DNA of 64,000 bases from QYOJ01 sp964616825 (GTDB taxonomy: Bacteria; Bacteroidota; Bacteroidia; Bacteroidales; FEN-979). Numbering within the stretch: position 1 is the stretch's first letter; the number at the start of each line of letters is the position of its first letter. The notes under the pieces are model-generated. The model did no database searches and was not told where the DNA came from. It saw only the letters and a list, made by a program, of their open reading frames with translations. Position numbers and translations under genes: made by a program. Of the stretch, positions 10,010 to 19,132 are shown piece after piece. The stretch lies in the NCBI GenBank assembly GCA_964616825.1, contig CAZTSX010000010.1, positions 40,022 through 104,021 on the forward strand, read 5' to 3'.

Positions 10010-10029
10010 ATGATTCCAAATAAATAATT

Positions 10030-13000
10030 ATGAGATCACTACATGTGCTTATCGCCCTATCGTTTGTAGTAACTGGTCATGCGGAAATACGGTCATACGG
10101 TCATCCAGTCATGGCATCAACTCCCTTATTCACCTGGTCACCCGTTCACCTGATTACTTGTTCACCTGTTCACCTGTTCACCAGTTCACTCAATCGAGAT
10201 TACCAAAAGCAATGGGCAAAAGTCGACTCACTCACCAAATCGGGACTTCCCCGGTCAGCTTTGAAAGTTGTCGATAAAATATATTCCCTGGCGAATTCAG
10301 AGAAAAACAATCCCCAGGTGGTCAAAGCAATCCTCTACCGGCTCAGGCTGAATTCCGATTTTCAGGAAAATTTTCCTGTTCATGCCATCCGGGAGATTCA
10401 AAAGGAGATTGCCATTTCACAGGAGCCTGTTAAACAGATTCTGCACTCCATCCTCGGAGAGCTCTGCTGGAACTATTTCCGGATGAATCAATACCGTTTT
10501 CAAAATCGCACTTTCATTCCCGATAATCAATCAGATGATCCGGAAACATGGGATCTCAATACACTGGCCTCCCAGATCATCCTCAACTACAGATTGTCCC
10601 TATCTAATGATATCGTATTACAGGATATCCCTATTGAGCAATTTCAAGCTATTCTTGATCAGCCTGTTCTTGCTGAAGGAGAATCAGATCCAACACCTGA
10701 GTTTCGCCCTACACTCTTTGATTTCCTGGCCCACCGGGCACTTGACTTTTTTACAACATCGGATCTCCTTTTAAATCAATCCGTCTATACATTCAGTCTG
10801 GATAATGCAGCTTTCTTTGATCCAGCTCAAAAATTTATCAACTACCCCCTCCAGTCCAAAGGGATTCATTCACGGTCCGGTGATGGTTCGTTTATCCCAC
10901 CAGAAAATGATACCTTATCACTTCCCTGGTATGCGATTCGGATATTTCAGGCACTTGATCAGTTTCACATTAACGATAAAAATCCCCGTGCATTGATAGA
11001 TGTGGAGCTTGACCGCTATGCATATGTTCTGAATGAAAGCACGTTACCAGCGAAAGATAGCATCTACCTTCAAGCCTTGCAGCAATTTGAACAGGATTAT
11101 ACCTATTCCCCTTTTTCAACTGAAATTTCATTTGTTATAGCTGAAAAACTGATACAAGAAGGAGCAACATACGATCCTCTGGTCTCAGATAGTCATAAGT
11201 GGGATCTGAAAAAGGCCCTTCAGATATGTATTCAGGCGAATGAAAAATTTCCCGATGCTGACGGGAGTAGGGCATGCCGGAGACTCATCAAGGAGATCAA
11301 AGAGCCTTCCCTGACAATTACATCAGAATATGCTATTATCCCTTCCCGGCCAGCGTTAATCTCATTGGGATTTAAAAATGTTTCAGCATTACATTTCAGG
11401 ATGGTAAAAGCTAATCCGGATCAATTTCCGTCGGCTCTTTCGGGATTGAAGCAAGCACAGATTCTCAACTACCTGGCCCGTCTGGAAATGGTATCCGACT
11501 GGTCTGTTTCATTGCCTTCCGACGGCGATTACCAGGAGCATCAAACAGAGATATCAATCCCTGCAGTTGAACCGGGTTTCTACATCCTTTTCTCTTCATC
11601 AGACTCCTCCTTTCAAAATCCTGAAATGCCATTTACCTATCAATCTCTCTGGTCATCACAAATCAGTTATGTTACGCAGCGTATAGCTACCGGAGGGGTT
11701 GATGTTTATCTTTTGAACAGGGACAGCGGCAGGCCTTTACCAAACTTGCTTGCTGAATCCTATTCCAGGAGCTATAACTCCAGGGAGAGAGTTTATACCA
11801 CAACGAAAACAGGCGAATATCATTCAGATGCTTCCGGATTTTTCTCAATTCCGGCTCCAGAAAAACGCGGCATCCATACCAATCTCTACCTGAAGATCCA
11901 CTCGAAAAAGGATCTGTTGATTACCGAATCATTTTATCTCTATCCTGCCGTTACAAAAGCAACCAGGACCGTTGAGCAGACACGGTTTTTCACCGACCGT
12001 GCGATATACCGGCCGGGACAAATTATCTATTTTAAAGGGATTATACTGGAGCGGACTGGAGATTCGTCCTCTTTGAAAACAAACAAAACAACCCGTGTTG
12101 CATTCACTGATGTGAATGGACAGAAGATTTCAGAACAGACCTTCACTACCGATTCCTATGGCGCTTTCAATGGCTCCTTTATTGCTCCGGGTGGTGTGTT
12201 ATTGGGCGATATGCGTATCTTCAATGAGTCGGGTTCCATTACTCTTTCCGTGGAAGAGTATAAAAGGCCCACTTTTGAAGTGCTGTTTGATCCAATAGAA
12301 GGAAATTATAAATTGGGAGAGAAGGTGACGGTGATTGGCAAGGCAATCGGGTATGCCGGGAATGCTGTCGATGCCGGCAGTGTCAGTTTTCGTATAGTAC
12401 GAACCGCCCGTTTCCCTTTTTGGAACCGGATGTGGTACTACCCCTTTCCCTCTTCCCCCGAAACAGAGATCATCAACGGTACTGTTATCACGCAACCTGA
12501 CGGATCGTTTACCATTTCCTTTGATGCGATCCCTGACCTCACCGTGCCGGCCCAGACCAAGCCGGTATTCACATTCCAGGTTTATGTCGATGTAACCGAT
12601 ATCAATGGGGAGACCCGTTCGGCACAAGAGTCGATATCGGTAGGCTATATTTCACTGATTATCGATATCGAAATTCCTGAAAAACTGAATCTTAAAAAAG
12701 TATCTGCACTCTCACTCAGCACAACCAACCTGAATGGCAGGCCCACTCCTTCCGATGTACAAGTTGTCCTGTCCAGATTGGATGAGCCGGAACGAGCGTT
12801 CAAAAAACGTCTTTGGGGCCGTCCTGATCTTACCCTCATGTCGGAAGAGGAATTTTATTCTCAATTTCCGAACGATATTTATGAAAACGACGATGACCCG
12901 GCGACCTGGAAAATATCGTCAACGGTATTCGATAAGGTGTTGAACACCTCCAGAGATACCCTGTTGAATTTCGCAGATACCGGATGCCGGATACCGGATG

Positions 13001-16000
13001 CCGGATATTATAAAATCGAATTGAGTGCGACTGATCCTTTCGGCCAAAAAGTTGAAAAAACACTCTATTTCATTGCATTTGATCCGGATAGCAATCAGAT
13101 TCCTGTTCCCGAAATGAACTGGTTTGTTCCATTACAGATCGAAGGAGAGCCGGGAGAGCAAGCCTCCTTTCTTATTGGCACCAGTGAAAAAAATGTACAG
13201 GTTATCTGGGAAATCCGGGTGAAAGATCAGCTCCAATCCAGGGAGTGGATCAAACTCAACAACCAGCAAAAAAAGATCGAGATTCCGATCCTGGAAGCAT
13301 ACCGGGGTAATTTCTCGGTGAATTTTCTCTTTGTCAGGGATAACAGGGTATACCAGAACAGCCAGGTGATCACAGTTCCCTATACAGATAAAAAACTCGA
13401 CATCACATTTGAAACATTCCGGAACAAGCTGATCCCGGGACAACATGAAGAGTGGAAGATTTGGATCACCAATGCCGATAAAGAGGGGGTTGAAGCCCAA
13501 TTTTTAACCACAATGTATGATCGTTCTCTTGACGTTTTCAGGAGTAACTCATGGACTTTCGATCTTTACCGAAAATTCTATTTCAACGATCCGTGGGAGA
13601 TCCATAATGATTTCAGAACATCAGCAAATTCCTGGTACTCAACCTGGTCCCATGAAGTTGTCTCTCCCCGTGAATATGACCGGTTGAACTGGTTTGGAAT
13701 TCGGGTAGCACAGCCTTTCTACTCACGATCGGGAGGATTAAAAGGAGTATACATGGTGGAAAAGATGGATGCCCCGGAAGCCGAACCTTCTATGGGTGGC
13801 AACGAAGATGTTGTGCCTCCTCTTTCTCACGATCAAACCAAATCAGGAAGTAGCACTAGCCAGGATGTACCGGTAATTCCGATTCGGAAAGATTTTAGTG
13901 AAACAGCGTTTTTCTATCCATCCCTGACCACAGATTCAGACGGGAGGTTATATCTGAAATTCACCGTGCCGGATGCATTGACCTCCTGGAAATTGCTCGG
14001 CCTTGGCTACACCAAACAGCTTGATTACGGATTGATTGAGAAAGAGCTGATCACCCGGAAGGACCTGATGGTATTTCCCAATCCGCCCCGTTTTCTCAGG
14101 CAGGGGGATACCATTGTGTTCAGTGCTAAGATTGTCAACCTGAGCAATCATGAGATCAGTGGTGAATCAATGCTCAATTTGTCGGAAGCAGTTACGTTAC
14201 AACCATTAGATAATTTGATCCTGGATCCTGGATCCTGGATGCCGGATAGCAAATTCTTCACTATTCCCGCCGGTCAGAGTGCCGGTGTCTCCTGGACCAT
14301 CGCTATCCCGGTTACGAACATCATAAGCCTGTTGAAATACCGTGTCACAGCACATGCAGGAAATTTCAGTGATGGAGAAGAGAACACCATCCCGGTGCTC
14401 ACCAATCGAATGCTGGTCACCGAGTCGCTCCCGTTACCGGTCAGAGGGCAAGGTACATTCAATTTTACGTTCGATAAATTAAAAAACTCCGCTTCCCAGC
14501 CAGATGCCACTCTGGAAAACTACAGGCTGACACTTGAATTTGCCTCGAATCCTGCCTGGTATGTAGTTCAGGCATTGCCCTCTTTGAATGAAGTGATCTA
14601 TAAAAATGCCGGTCAAATCTTCGGGGCTTTCTATGCGAATGGTTTAGCTGCACATATTGCTAACTCACGGCCGGAGATCCGACTTGTATTTGAGAGCTGG
14701 AAAGCATTGACACCAGATGCTCTGGTATCGAATCTGGAAAAGAATGAGGAACTCAAAACAGCGATCCTGGAGGAGACACCCTGGGTGATAGAGGCTAAAA
14801 GCGAAACCCAGAACAAGCGTCGGATAGGATTATTTTTCGACATGAATAACCTGGAAAATAACCTGAAGCAAAACCTTTCAAAACTCATCGAGATGCAGAA
14901 ACATTCAGGTGGCTGGCCATGGTTTGAAGGGATGCGTGAGAGCCGGGTGATCACATTAAACATCTTGACCGGACTTGGTCGCCTTAAGCATCTGGGAGCC
15001 AGATATGCTTTGCAGGAGGCCCAGGTGTCTGCGATGATCAAACGTGCCATTCAATACCTGGACGAGGAATTGGTCAACGATTATGAAAAACTGAAAAAAA
15101 GATTTCCTAAAAAGTTGAACCAGAATCACCTGACGCCCCTTCAAATAAAATACCTCTATGCCCGAAGTTTTTTCAAACAGATACCGGATCCCGGATTCCG
15201 GATCCCGGATTCATCATCCAGCATCAACCAAGTGCTGCAATACTATACTTTCCAATCTAAAATGTACTGGTTAAAGCAGGACATCTACTCCCAGGGGATG
15301 ATTGCACTTGCGTTGAACCGCACTGGAGATCGTGATATTTCGTTGAAAATTCTGCAATCACTGAACGAAAAAGCGTTGCATTCGCCTGAGATGGGAATGT
15401 ATTGGGCAACGCAAAATGGCTATGAGTGGTACCGGGCTCCGATTGAAATCCAGGCCTTGTTGATCGAAGCGTTTGATGAGATTGTTAATGACCGGAAATC
15501 TGTTGAAGAGATGAAAATCTGGCTGTTGAAACAGAAACAAACCCAGATGTGGCGAACCAGGCAGGCAACGGTGGATGCCTGTTATGCACTGCTCTTAAGA
15601 GGGGTAAATCTGCTTGCAGACGATCCACAAGTATCCATTACCATCGGTGACTTGAAGATTGATCCTTCGAAATTGACCGATTCAAGAACAGAGGCTGGAA
15701 CCGGGTATTTTAAGATGTCGTGGATGGGAGATCAAATCAAGCCGGATATGAGTACCATTCAGATTACAAAATCGACGGATGGTATTGCCTGGGGCGGATT
15801 GTACTGGCAGTATTTCGAAAACCTCGATAATATCACCCCGCATGAAACACCATTAACGGTTGAGCAACAATTATTTCTTGAGAAGAACACTGAATCCGGT
15901 CCAGTATTAGAAAAGATACCGGATGCCGGATATCAGAAACCAGATTCAATATCCAACATCCAACATCCAACATCTCTTGAAGTGGGAGATAAAGTCATTG

Positions 16001-16350
16001 TCCGCATCCTTTTAACGGTAGATCGAACCATGGAGTTCGTCCATCTGAAAGCTATGCGTGCATCCGGTCTGGAGCCATTTTACTCACTTAACTCACCAGC
16101 TCACCAGCTCACCAGCTCACCACTCTCCGGCTATCGATACCAGGATGGGTTGGGCTATTACCAGTCGACAACGGATGTGGCGACAAACTTCTTTTTTGAC
16201 AACCTGCCCAAAGGAACCTATGTGTTTGAATACCCGCTTGTGATAAATAATGCCGGAAACTTCTCTAATGGAATCACAACGGTTCAATGCATGTATGCTC
16301 CGGAATTCTCATCACATACAGAAGGAGTCAGGATTGAGGTAACGAAGTAG
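10030..16350 (+). CDS. Alpha-2-macroglobulin family protein without thioester (2106 aa)
   Basis: A very large secreted protein with a signal peptide at residues 1-18. A ~500-residue helical N-terminal region is followed by macroglobulin domains, with the MG2-type motif TDRAIYRPGQ at about residue 655. The A2M domain lies near residue 1285 (FSETAFFYPSLTTDSDG), and a thioester-type helical domain follows to about residue 1900. Bacterial homologues trap proteases or guard the envelope. Where related proteins carry a CxEQ thioester, this one reads KNAGQ (N1526-Q1529), so covalent trapping is not expected. Six short repeat tracts of 7- or 8-bp period lie in frame inside the gene, giving low-complexity peptides such as RIPDAGY and SPVHLFTSS. 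A seventh covers the stop codon. Length and motifs otherwise suit an intact gene. Confidence 0.93.
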   Translation: MRSLHVLIALSFVVTGHAEIRSYGHPVMASTPLFTWSPVHLITCSPVHLFTSSLNRDYQKQWAKVDSLTKSGLPRSALKVVDKIYSLANSEKNNPQVVKAILYRLRLNSDFQENFPVHAIREIQKEIAISQEPVKQILHSILGELCWNYFRMNQYRFQNRTFIPDNQSDDPETWDLNTLASQIILNYRLSLSNDIVLQDIPIEQFQAILDQPVLAEGESDPTPEFRPTLFDFLAHRALDFFTTSDLLLNQSVYTFSLDNAAFFDPAQKFINYPLQSKGIHSRSGDGSFIPPENDTLSLPWYAIRIFQALDQFHINDKNPRALIDVELDRYAYVLNESTLPAKDSIYLQALQQFEQDYTYSPFSTEISFVIAEKLIQEGATYDPLVSDSHKWDLKKALQICIQANEKFPDADGSRACRRLIKEIKEPSLTITSEYAIIPSRPALISLGFKNVSALHFRMVKANPDQFPSALSGLKQAQILNYLARLEMVSDWSVSLPSDGDYQEHQTEISIPAVEPGFYILFSSSDSSFQNPEMPFTYQSLWSSQISYVTQRIATGGVDVYLLNRDSGRPLPNLLAESYSRSYNSRERVYTTTKTGEYHSDASGFFSIPAPEKRGIHTNLYLKIHSKKDLLITESFYLYPAVTKATRTVEQTRFFTDRAIYRPGQIIYFKGIILERTGDSSSLKTNKTTRVAFTDVNGQKISEQTFTTDSYGAFNGSFIAPGGVLLGDMRIFNESGSITLSVEEYKRPTFEVLFDPIEGNYKLGEKVTVIGKAIGYAGNAVDAGSVSFRIVRTARFPFWNRMWYYPFPSSPETEIINGTVITQPDGSFTISFDAIPDLTVPAQTKPVFTFQVYVDVTDINGETRSAQESISVGYISLIIDIEIPEKLNLKKVSALSLSTTNLNGRPTPSDVQVVLSRLDEPERAFKKRLWGRPDLTLMSEEEFYSQFPNDIYENDDDPATWKISSTVFDKVLNTSRDTLLNFADTGCRIPDAGYYKIELSATDPFGQKVEKTLYFIAFDPDSNQIPVPEMNWFVPLQIEGEPGEQASFLIGTSEKNVQVIWEIRVKDQLQSREWIKLNNQQKKIEIPILEAYRGNFSVNFLFVRDNRVYQNSQVITVPYTDKKLDITFETFRNKLIPGQHEEWKIWITNADKEGVEAQFLTTMYDRSLDVFRSNSWTFDLYRKFYFNDPWEIHNDFRTSANSWYSTWSHEVVSPREYDRLNWFGIRVAQPFYSRSGGLKGVYMVEKMDAPEAEPSMGGNEDVVPPLSHDQTKSGSSTSQDVPVIPIRKDFSETAFFYPSLTTDSDGRLYLKFTVPDALTSWKLLGLGYTKQLDYGLIEKELITRKDLMVFPNPPRFLRQGDTIVFSAKIVNLSNHEISGESMLNLSEAVTLQPLDNLILDPGSWMPDSKFFTIPAGQSAGVSWTIAIPVTNIISLLKYRVTAHAGNFSDGEENTIPVLTNRMLVTESLPLPVRGQGTFNFTFDKLKNSASQPDATLENYRLTLEFASNPAWYVVQALPSLNEVIYKNAGQIFGAFYANGLAAHIANSRPEIRLVFESWKALTPDALVSNLEKNEELKTAILEETPWVIEAKSETQNKRRIGLFFDMNNLENNLKQNLSKLIEMQKHSGGWPWFEGMRESRVITLNILTGLGRLKHLGARYALQEAQVSAMIKRAIQYLDEELVNDYEKLKKRFPKKLNQNHLTPLQIKYLYARSFFKQIPDPGFRIPDSSSSINQVLQYYTFQSKMYWLKQDIYSQGMIALALNRTGDRDISLKILQSLNEKALHSPEMGMYWATQNGYEWYRAPIEIQALLIEAFDEIVNDRKSVEEMKIWLLKQKQTQMWRTRQATVDACYALLLRGVNLLADDPQVSITIGDLKIDPSKLTDSRTEAGTGYFKMSWMGDQIKPDMSTIQITKSTDGIAWGGLYWQYFENLDNITPHETPLTVEQQLFLEKNTESGPVLEKIPDAGYQKPDSISNIQHPTSLEVGDKVIVRILLTVDRTMEFVHLKAMRASGLEPFYSLNSPAHQLTSSPLSGYRYQDGLGYYQSTTDVATNFFFDNLPKGTYVFEYPLVINNAGNFSNGITTVQCMYAPEFSSHTEGVRIEVTK
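10087..10198 (+). repeat. Octamer tandem tract, 14 units, inside the A2M gene
   Basis: Fourteen consecutive 8-bp units with no slip in phase: ATACGGTC twice, ATCCAGTC, ATGGCATC, AACTCCCT, then TATTCACC, TGGTCACC, CGTTCACC, TGATTACT, TGTTCACC three times, AGTTCACT and CAATCGAG. The later units share NNNTCACC. It encodes the residues just after the signal peptide. Confidence 0.85.
12976..13010 (+). repeat. Heptamer tract in the A2M gene
   Basis: Units GATACCG, GATGCCG, GATACCG, GATGCCG, GATATTA in strict 7-bp phase. The translated reading is TGCRIPDAGYYK. Confidence 0.8.
14217..14251 (+). repeat. Heptamer tract in the A2M gene
   Basis: GATCCTG three times, then GATGCCG and GATAGCA, in strict 7-bp phase, encoding LDPGSWMPDS. 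Confidence 0.75.
15180..15228 (+). repeat. Heptamer tract in the A2M gene
   Basis: GATACCG, GATCCCG, GATTCCG, GATCCCG, GATTCAT, CATCCAG, CATCAAC: seven units in 7-bp phase, encoding IPDPGFRIPDSSSSIN. Confidence 0.8.
15915..15977 (+). repeat. Heptamer tract in the A2M gene
   Basis: Nine units in unbroken 7-bp phase: GATACCG, GATGCCG, GATATCA, GAAACCA, GATTCAA, TATCCAA, CATCCAA, CATCCAA, CATCTCT. It encodes IPDAGYQKPDSISNIQHPTS. Confidence 0.8.
16082..16129 (+). repeat. Octamer tract near the 3' end of the A2M gene
   Basis: ACTCACTT, AACTCACC, AGCTCACC three times, ACTCTCCG: six units in 8-bp phase. It is the same NNNTCACC family as the tract at the 5' end of the gene. Confidence 0.8.
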
Positions 16351-16410
16351 TGAGTAAGCGAGAAGTGAAAATTTCGCTATTTCGTTATTTCGTTATTTCG
16401 CTACCTCGCT
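16339..16410 (+). repeat. Octamer tract across the A2M stop codon
   Basis: Nine units: GTAACGAA, GTAGTGAG, TAAGCGAG, AAGTGAAA, ATTTCGCT, ATTTCGTT twice, ATTTCGCT, ACCTCGCT. The A2M stop TAG (16348-16350) lies inside the second unit. The first four units are roughly the reverse complement of the rest, so the transcript could fold into a hairpin and may act as a terminator. Confidence 0.8.
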
Positions 16411-16416
16411 ATTTTG

Positions 16417-16424
16417 TACATTTG
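16417..16424 (+). promoter_or_regulatory. -7 box for aspS
   Basis: TACATTTG is a perfect TAnnTTTG box directly after the octamer tract and 25 nt before the ATG at 16450. It argues against translation starting at the upstream in-frame ATG at 16414. Confidence 0.6.
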
Positions 16425-16449
16425 TCTCTTCAATTTCAACGATATCACT

Positions 16450-18195
16450 ATGCTTCGAACTCATACCTGTGGAGAGCTCCGCATATCCCAAACCGGTCAG
16501 AACGTTTCTCTTTGCGGATGGATACAACGAAACCGGGAAATGGGTGGATTGACCTTCATCGACCTGCGTGACCGTTACGGGATCACACAACTTGTATTCA
16601 ATATGGAGCTAAACGACTCTCTTTGCGCGGAGGCCCGGAAGTTAGGACGTGAGTTTGTGGTCTGCATTCAGGGAAATGTGGCAGAACGTTCCAATAAAAA
16701 TCCGAAAATTCCGACCGGTGATATCGAAATTCTCGTTGAAAAGCTGACCATTTTAAACACCTCCAAAGTCCCTCCTTTTACTATTGAAGATCATACCGAC
16801 GGCGGGGAAGAGCTCCGGATGAAATATCGCTATCTCGATCTCCGCAGGGATGAGAATAAAAGGAATATGTTGCTCCGGCACAGGATGGCAATTGAGGTCC
16901 GCAATTACTTGAATTCTAAGAATTTTATTGAAATAGAAACGCCCTTTTTAATCAAATCCACACCGGAAGGAGCCCGTGATTATGTAGTTCCCTCCCGGAT
17001 GAATGAAGGGGAATTTTATGCGCTTCCGCAATCTCCTCAAACCTTCAAACAATTGCTGATGATTGCCGGGTATGATCGCTATTTCCAGATTGTCAGGTGC
17101 TTCCGGGATGAAGACCTGCGCGCTGACCGCCAACCGGAATTTACCCAGATTGATTGTGAAATGTCGTTTGTAAACCAGGATGATATCCTGAATACGTTTG
17201 AAGGGCTGGCCACACACCTGTTCAAAACAATCCTTGATGTAGATTTATCTGATTTTCCTCAGATACCTTATGAAGAGGCTATCAAACTCTATGGGTCCGA
17301 CAAACCTGATATCCGCTTTGGGATGACTTTTATTGAGCTGAATACCCTGATGATAGGAAAAGGATTTAAGGTATTTGATGATGCCGGCCTGGTAGTTGGA
17401 ATAAAAGCAGAAGGATGTGGAGATTACTCCCGCAAGCAGCTGGATGCATTGACCGATTTCGTTAGAAAACCTCAGGTAGGCGCTACCGGTCTGGTCTATA
17501 TCAAATACAATCCTGATGGATCGATCAAATCATCAGTCGATAAATTTTATTCTCCGGAAGATCTGAAACCTGTTCTGGATGAATTCCAGGCCAAACCTGG
17601 TGATCTGATCCTGATCCTTGCTGGTGATCCCGATCAAACCCGATCTGCGATGAGCGATTTGCGATTGGAGATAGGAAAAAGATTAAACCTGATGATTCCG
17701 GGTGAGTTCAGGCCACTTTGGATCGTCGATTTTCCTTTATTGGAATGGGATGAAGAGAGCCAGCGATATCATGCAAAACATCACCCGTTTACATCACCCA
17801 AAGAGGGAGATATTCCAATTCTTGAATCCGATCCTGTTTCAGTACGGGCCAATGCCTACGATTTGGTTATCAACGGTGTTGAGATCGGTGGGGGTTCTGT
17901 CAGAATTCACAATAAAGAGCTTCAGCAACAGCTATTCAAGGTGCTTGGTTTCTCCGATGAAGAGGCAGCCGCACAGTTCGGATTTCTGATGAATGCCTTT
18001 GAATACGGCGCTCCTCCTCATGGGGGTATTGCGTTTGGCTTCGATCGTTGGGTCACTTTATTCGGTGGGGGTGAATCCATCCGTGATTTTATCGCCTTTC
18101 CGAAAAACAATGCAGGAAGAGATGTGATGATCGATTCCCCCTCCACGCTCAGTAACGAACAGCTAAACGAGTTGGGAATAAAAACTACGAAGTAG
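16450..18195 (+). CDS. aspS: Aspartyl-tRNA synthetase
   Basis: A class II synthetase that charges tRNA-Asp, 581 aa, the usual bacterial length. It starts MLRTHTCGELR with the OB-fold anticodon domain (VSLCGWIQRNREMGGLTFID), then motif 2 (FRDEDLRADRQPEFTQID) and motif 3 (GAPPHGGIAFGFDRW). A bacterial GAD insertion lies between motifs 2 and 3. An in-frame ATG 12 codons upstream is rejected because it precedes the promoter box and would add residues not seen in the family. The C-terminus ends KTTK with the TAG stop inside a two-unit octamer repeat, much like the end of the A2M gene upstream. It converges on the HAD phosphatase gene with 19 nt between them. Confidence 0.97.
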   Translation: MLRTHTCGELRISQTGQNVSLCGWIQRNREMGGLTFIDLRDRYGITQLVFNMELNDSLCAEARKLGREFVVCIQGNVAERSNKNPKIPTGDIEILVEKLTILNTSKVPPFTIEDHTDGGEELRMKYRYLDLRRDENKRNMLLRHRMAIEVRNYLNSKNFIEIETPFLIKSTPEGARDYVVPSRMNEGEFYALPQSPQTFKQLLMIAGYDRYFQIVRCFRDEDLRADRQPEFTQIDCEMSFVNQDDILNTFEGLATHLFKTILDVDLSDFPQIPYEEAIKLYGSDKPDIRFGMTFIELNTLMIGKGFKVFDDAGLVVGIKAEGCGDYSRKQLDALTDFVRKPQVGATGLVYIKYNPDGSIKSSVDKFYSPEDLKPVLDEFQAKPGDLILILAGDPDQTRSAMSDLRLEIGKRLNLMIPGEFRPLWIVDFPLLEWDEESQRYHAKHHPFTSPKEGDIPILESDPVSVRANAYDLVINGVEIGGGSVRIHNKELQQQLFKVLGFSDEEAAAQFGFLMNAFEYGAPPHGGIAFGFDRWVTLFGGGESIRDFIAFPKNNAGRDVMIDSPSTLSNEQLNELGIKTTK

Positions 18196-18199
18196 CGAA
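18184..18199 (+). repeat. Two octamer units across the aspS stop codon
   Basis: ACTACGAA followed by GTAGCGAA. The aspS stop TAG (18193-18195) sits in the second unit at the same offset as the A2M stop in GTAGTGAG. Confidence 0.55.
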
Positions 18200-18214
18200 A
18201 TCCAGGTCGTTTTA

Positions 18215-19081
18215 TTATCGAATATACCCGGTTTGAAGGCGTAATGAAATCGAGCTGGCCAATGTTGATACAGCCATTCTTATCAATGATCCTAAATCTT
18301 GATCTTCCTCAAAATTAGGGGCATGGATGCTTTGAACCCGATGGTATTGAACCATGTTTATGTAAGAGTGCTGGGCTCTTTTGTTGTCTTCAGGACTGAA
18401 AACCCCAAAACTAGACGCTTTGTGGGCAGCTAAGAGAGAAAAACAGGGGACATCGTTATATCCATCGCCCAGGTAAATCATATTCTCAATCGGAATCCTT
18501 CGTTCGCCTGGTGGAATAAAGGTGTTTATCGCAAATGGATCAACCAATGCATCACGATAACGAATTCCTTTATTGATTTCGAAAATATATCGGGTTTTCT
18601 CTGTATAGGTAATAGCGCGTTTAATGTTTGAAAGAATGGGCGGATCTCCCTCTTCATCCAACATACATCCATAAAACCCATAGAAATAATCATTTACAAT
18701 ATTACTTCCGCTGATAATTGCATGTAGTCCACCTGAAATTATATAGAATTCAATAGCTATGAGTTCGTTAATCTCTTTGACAATCGTTTTGAGATCATCG
18801 AACAGTTCAGGAATGCCGGGGTAAAAGAGTGAATCAAGTGTTGCGCCAAATTCGTTCAGTTGCTGATTGTTCAACTCCCCTAATGGTCTCCCTTTTCCCA
18901 CTAAATCGAGTAAAAGCTTGATGTAAGCTAAGGTCGGATCATATCCCTTTGTAACTAATTTTGTGTAGGTGTCTTGCCAAAATTGGTTTGTGTCTACCCC
19001 AAATTTTTCAAGTAACAAATTCGTGGAATCAGGTACCAATGTGTCATCGAAATCGAATATGACTGCAATGATGTTTGACAT
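18215..19081 (-). CDS. HAD-family phosphatase-like hydrolase
   Basis: A 288-aa protein with the haloacid dehalogenase motifs: motif I DFDDTLVPDS near the N-terminus (nucleophile D10, general acid D12), motif II IISGG, and motif IV GDGYNDVPCF. These fit a cytoplasmic Mg-dependent phosphohydrolase of the subclass with a helical cap. The substrate cannot be told from sequence. The gene stands alone on the minus strand between convergent aspS and a small lipoprotein gene. Confidence 0.85.
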   Translation of the reverse strand: MSNIIAVIFDFDDTLVPDSTNLLLEKFGVDTNQFWQDTYTKLVTKGYDPTLAYIKLLLDLVGKGRPLGELNNQQLNEFGATLDSLFYPGIPELFDDLKTIVKEINELIAIEFYIISGGLHAIISGSNIVNDYFYGFYGCMLDEEGDPPILSNIKRAITYTEKTRYIFEINKGIRYRDALVDPFAINTFIPPGERRIPIENMIYLGDGYNDVPCFSLLAAHKASSFGVFSPEDNKRAQHSYINMVQYHRVQSIHAPNFEEDQDLGSLIRMAVSTLASSISLRLQTGYIR

Positions 19082-19132
19082 ATCCTATACATTAATTAGA
19101 CTTCTTGGTTACTCTCTTTTTATTTGTCTCAA

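Noticed and set aside
10087..10198. CRISPR-like array
   Set aside because: Units are 8 bp without spacers; this is a simple tandem array.
16414..16449. Longer N-terminus for aspS
   Set aside because: The upstream ATG overlaps the promoter box TACATTTG and lies at the edge of the repeat tract.
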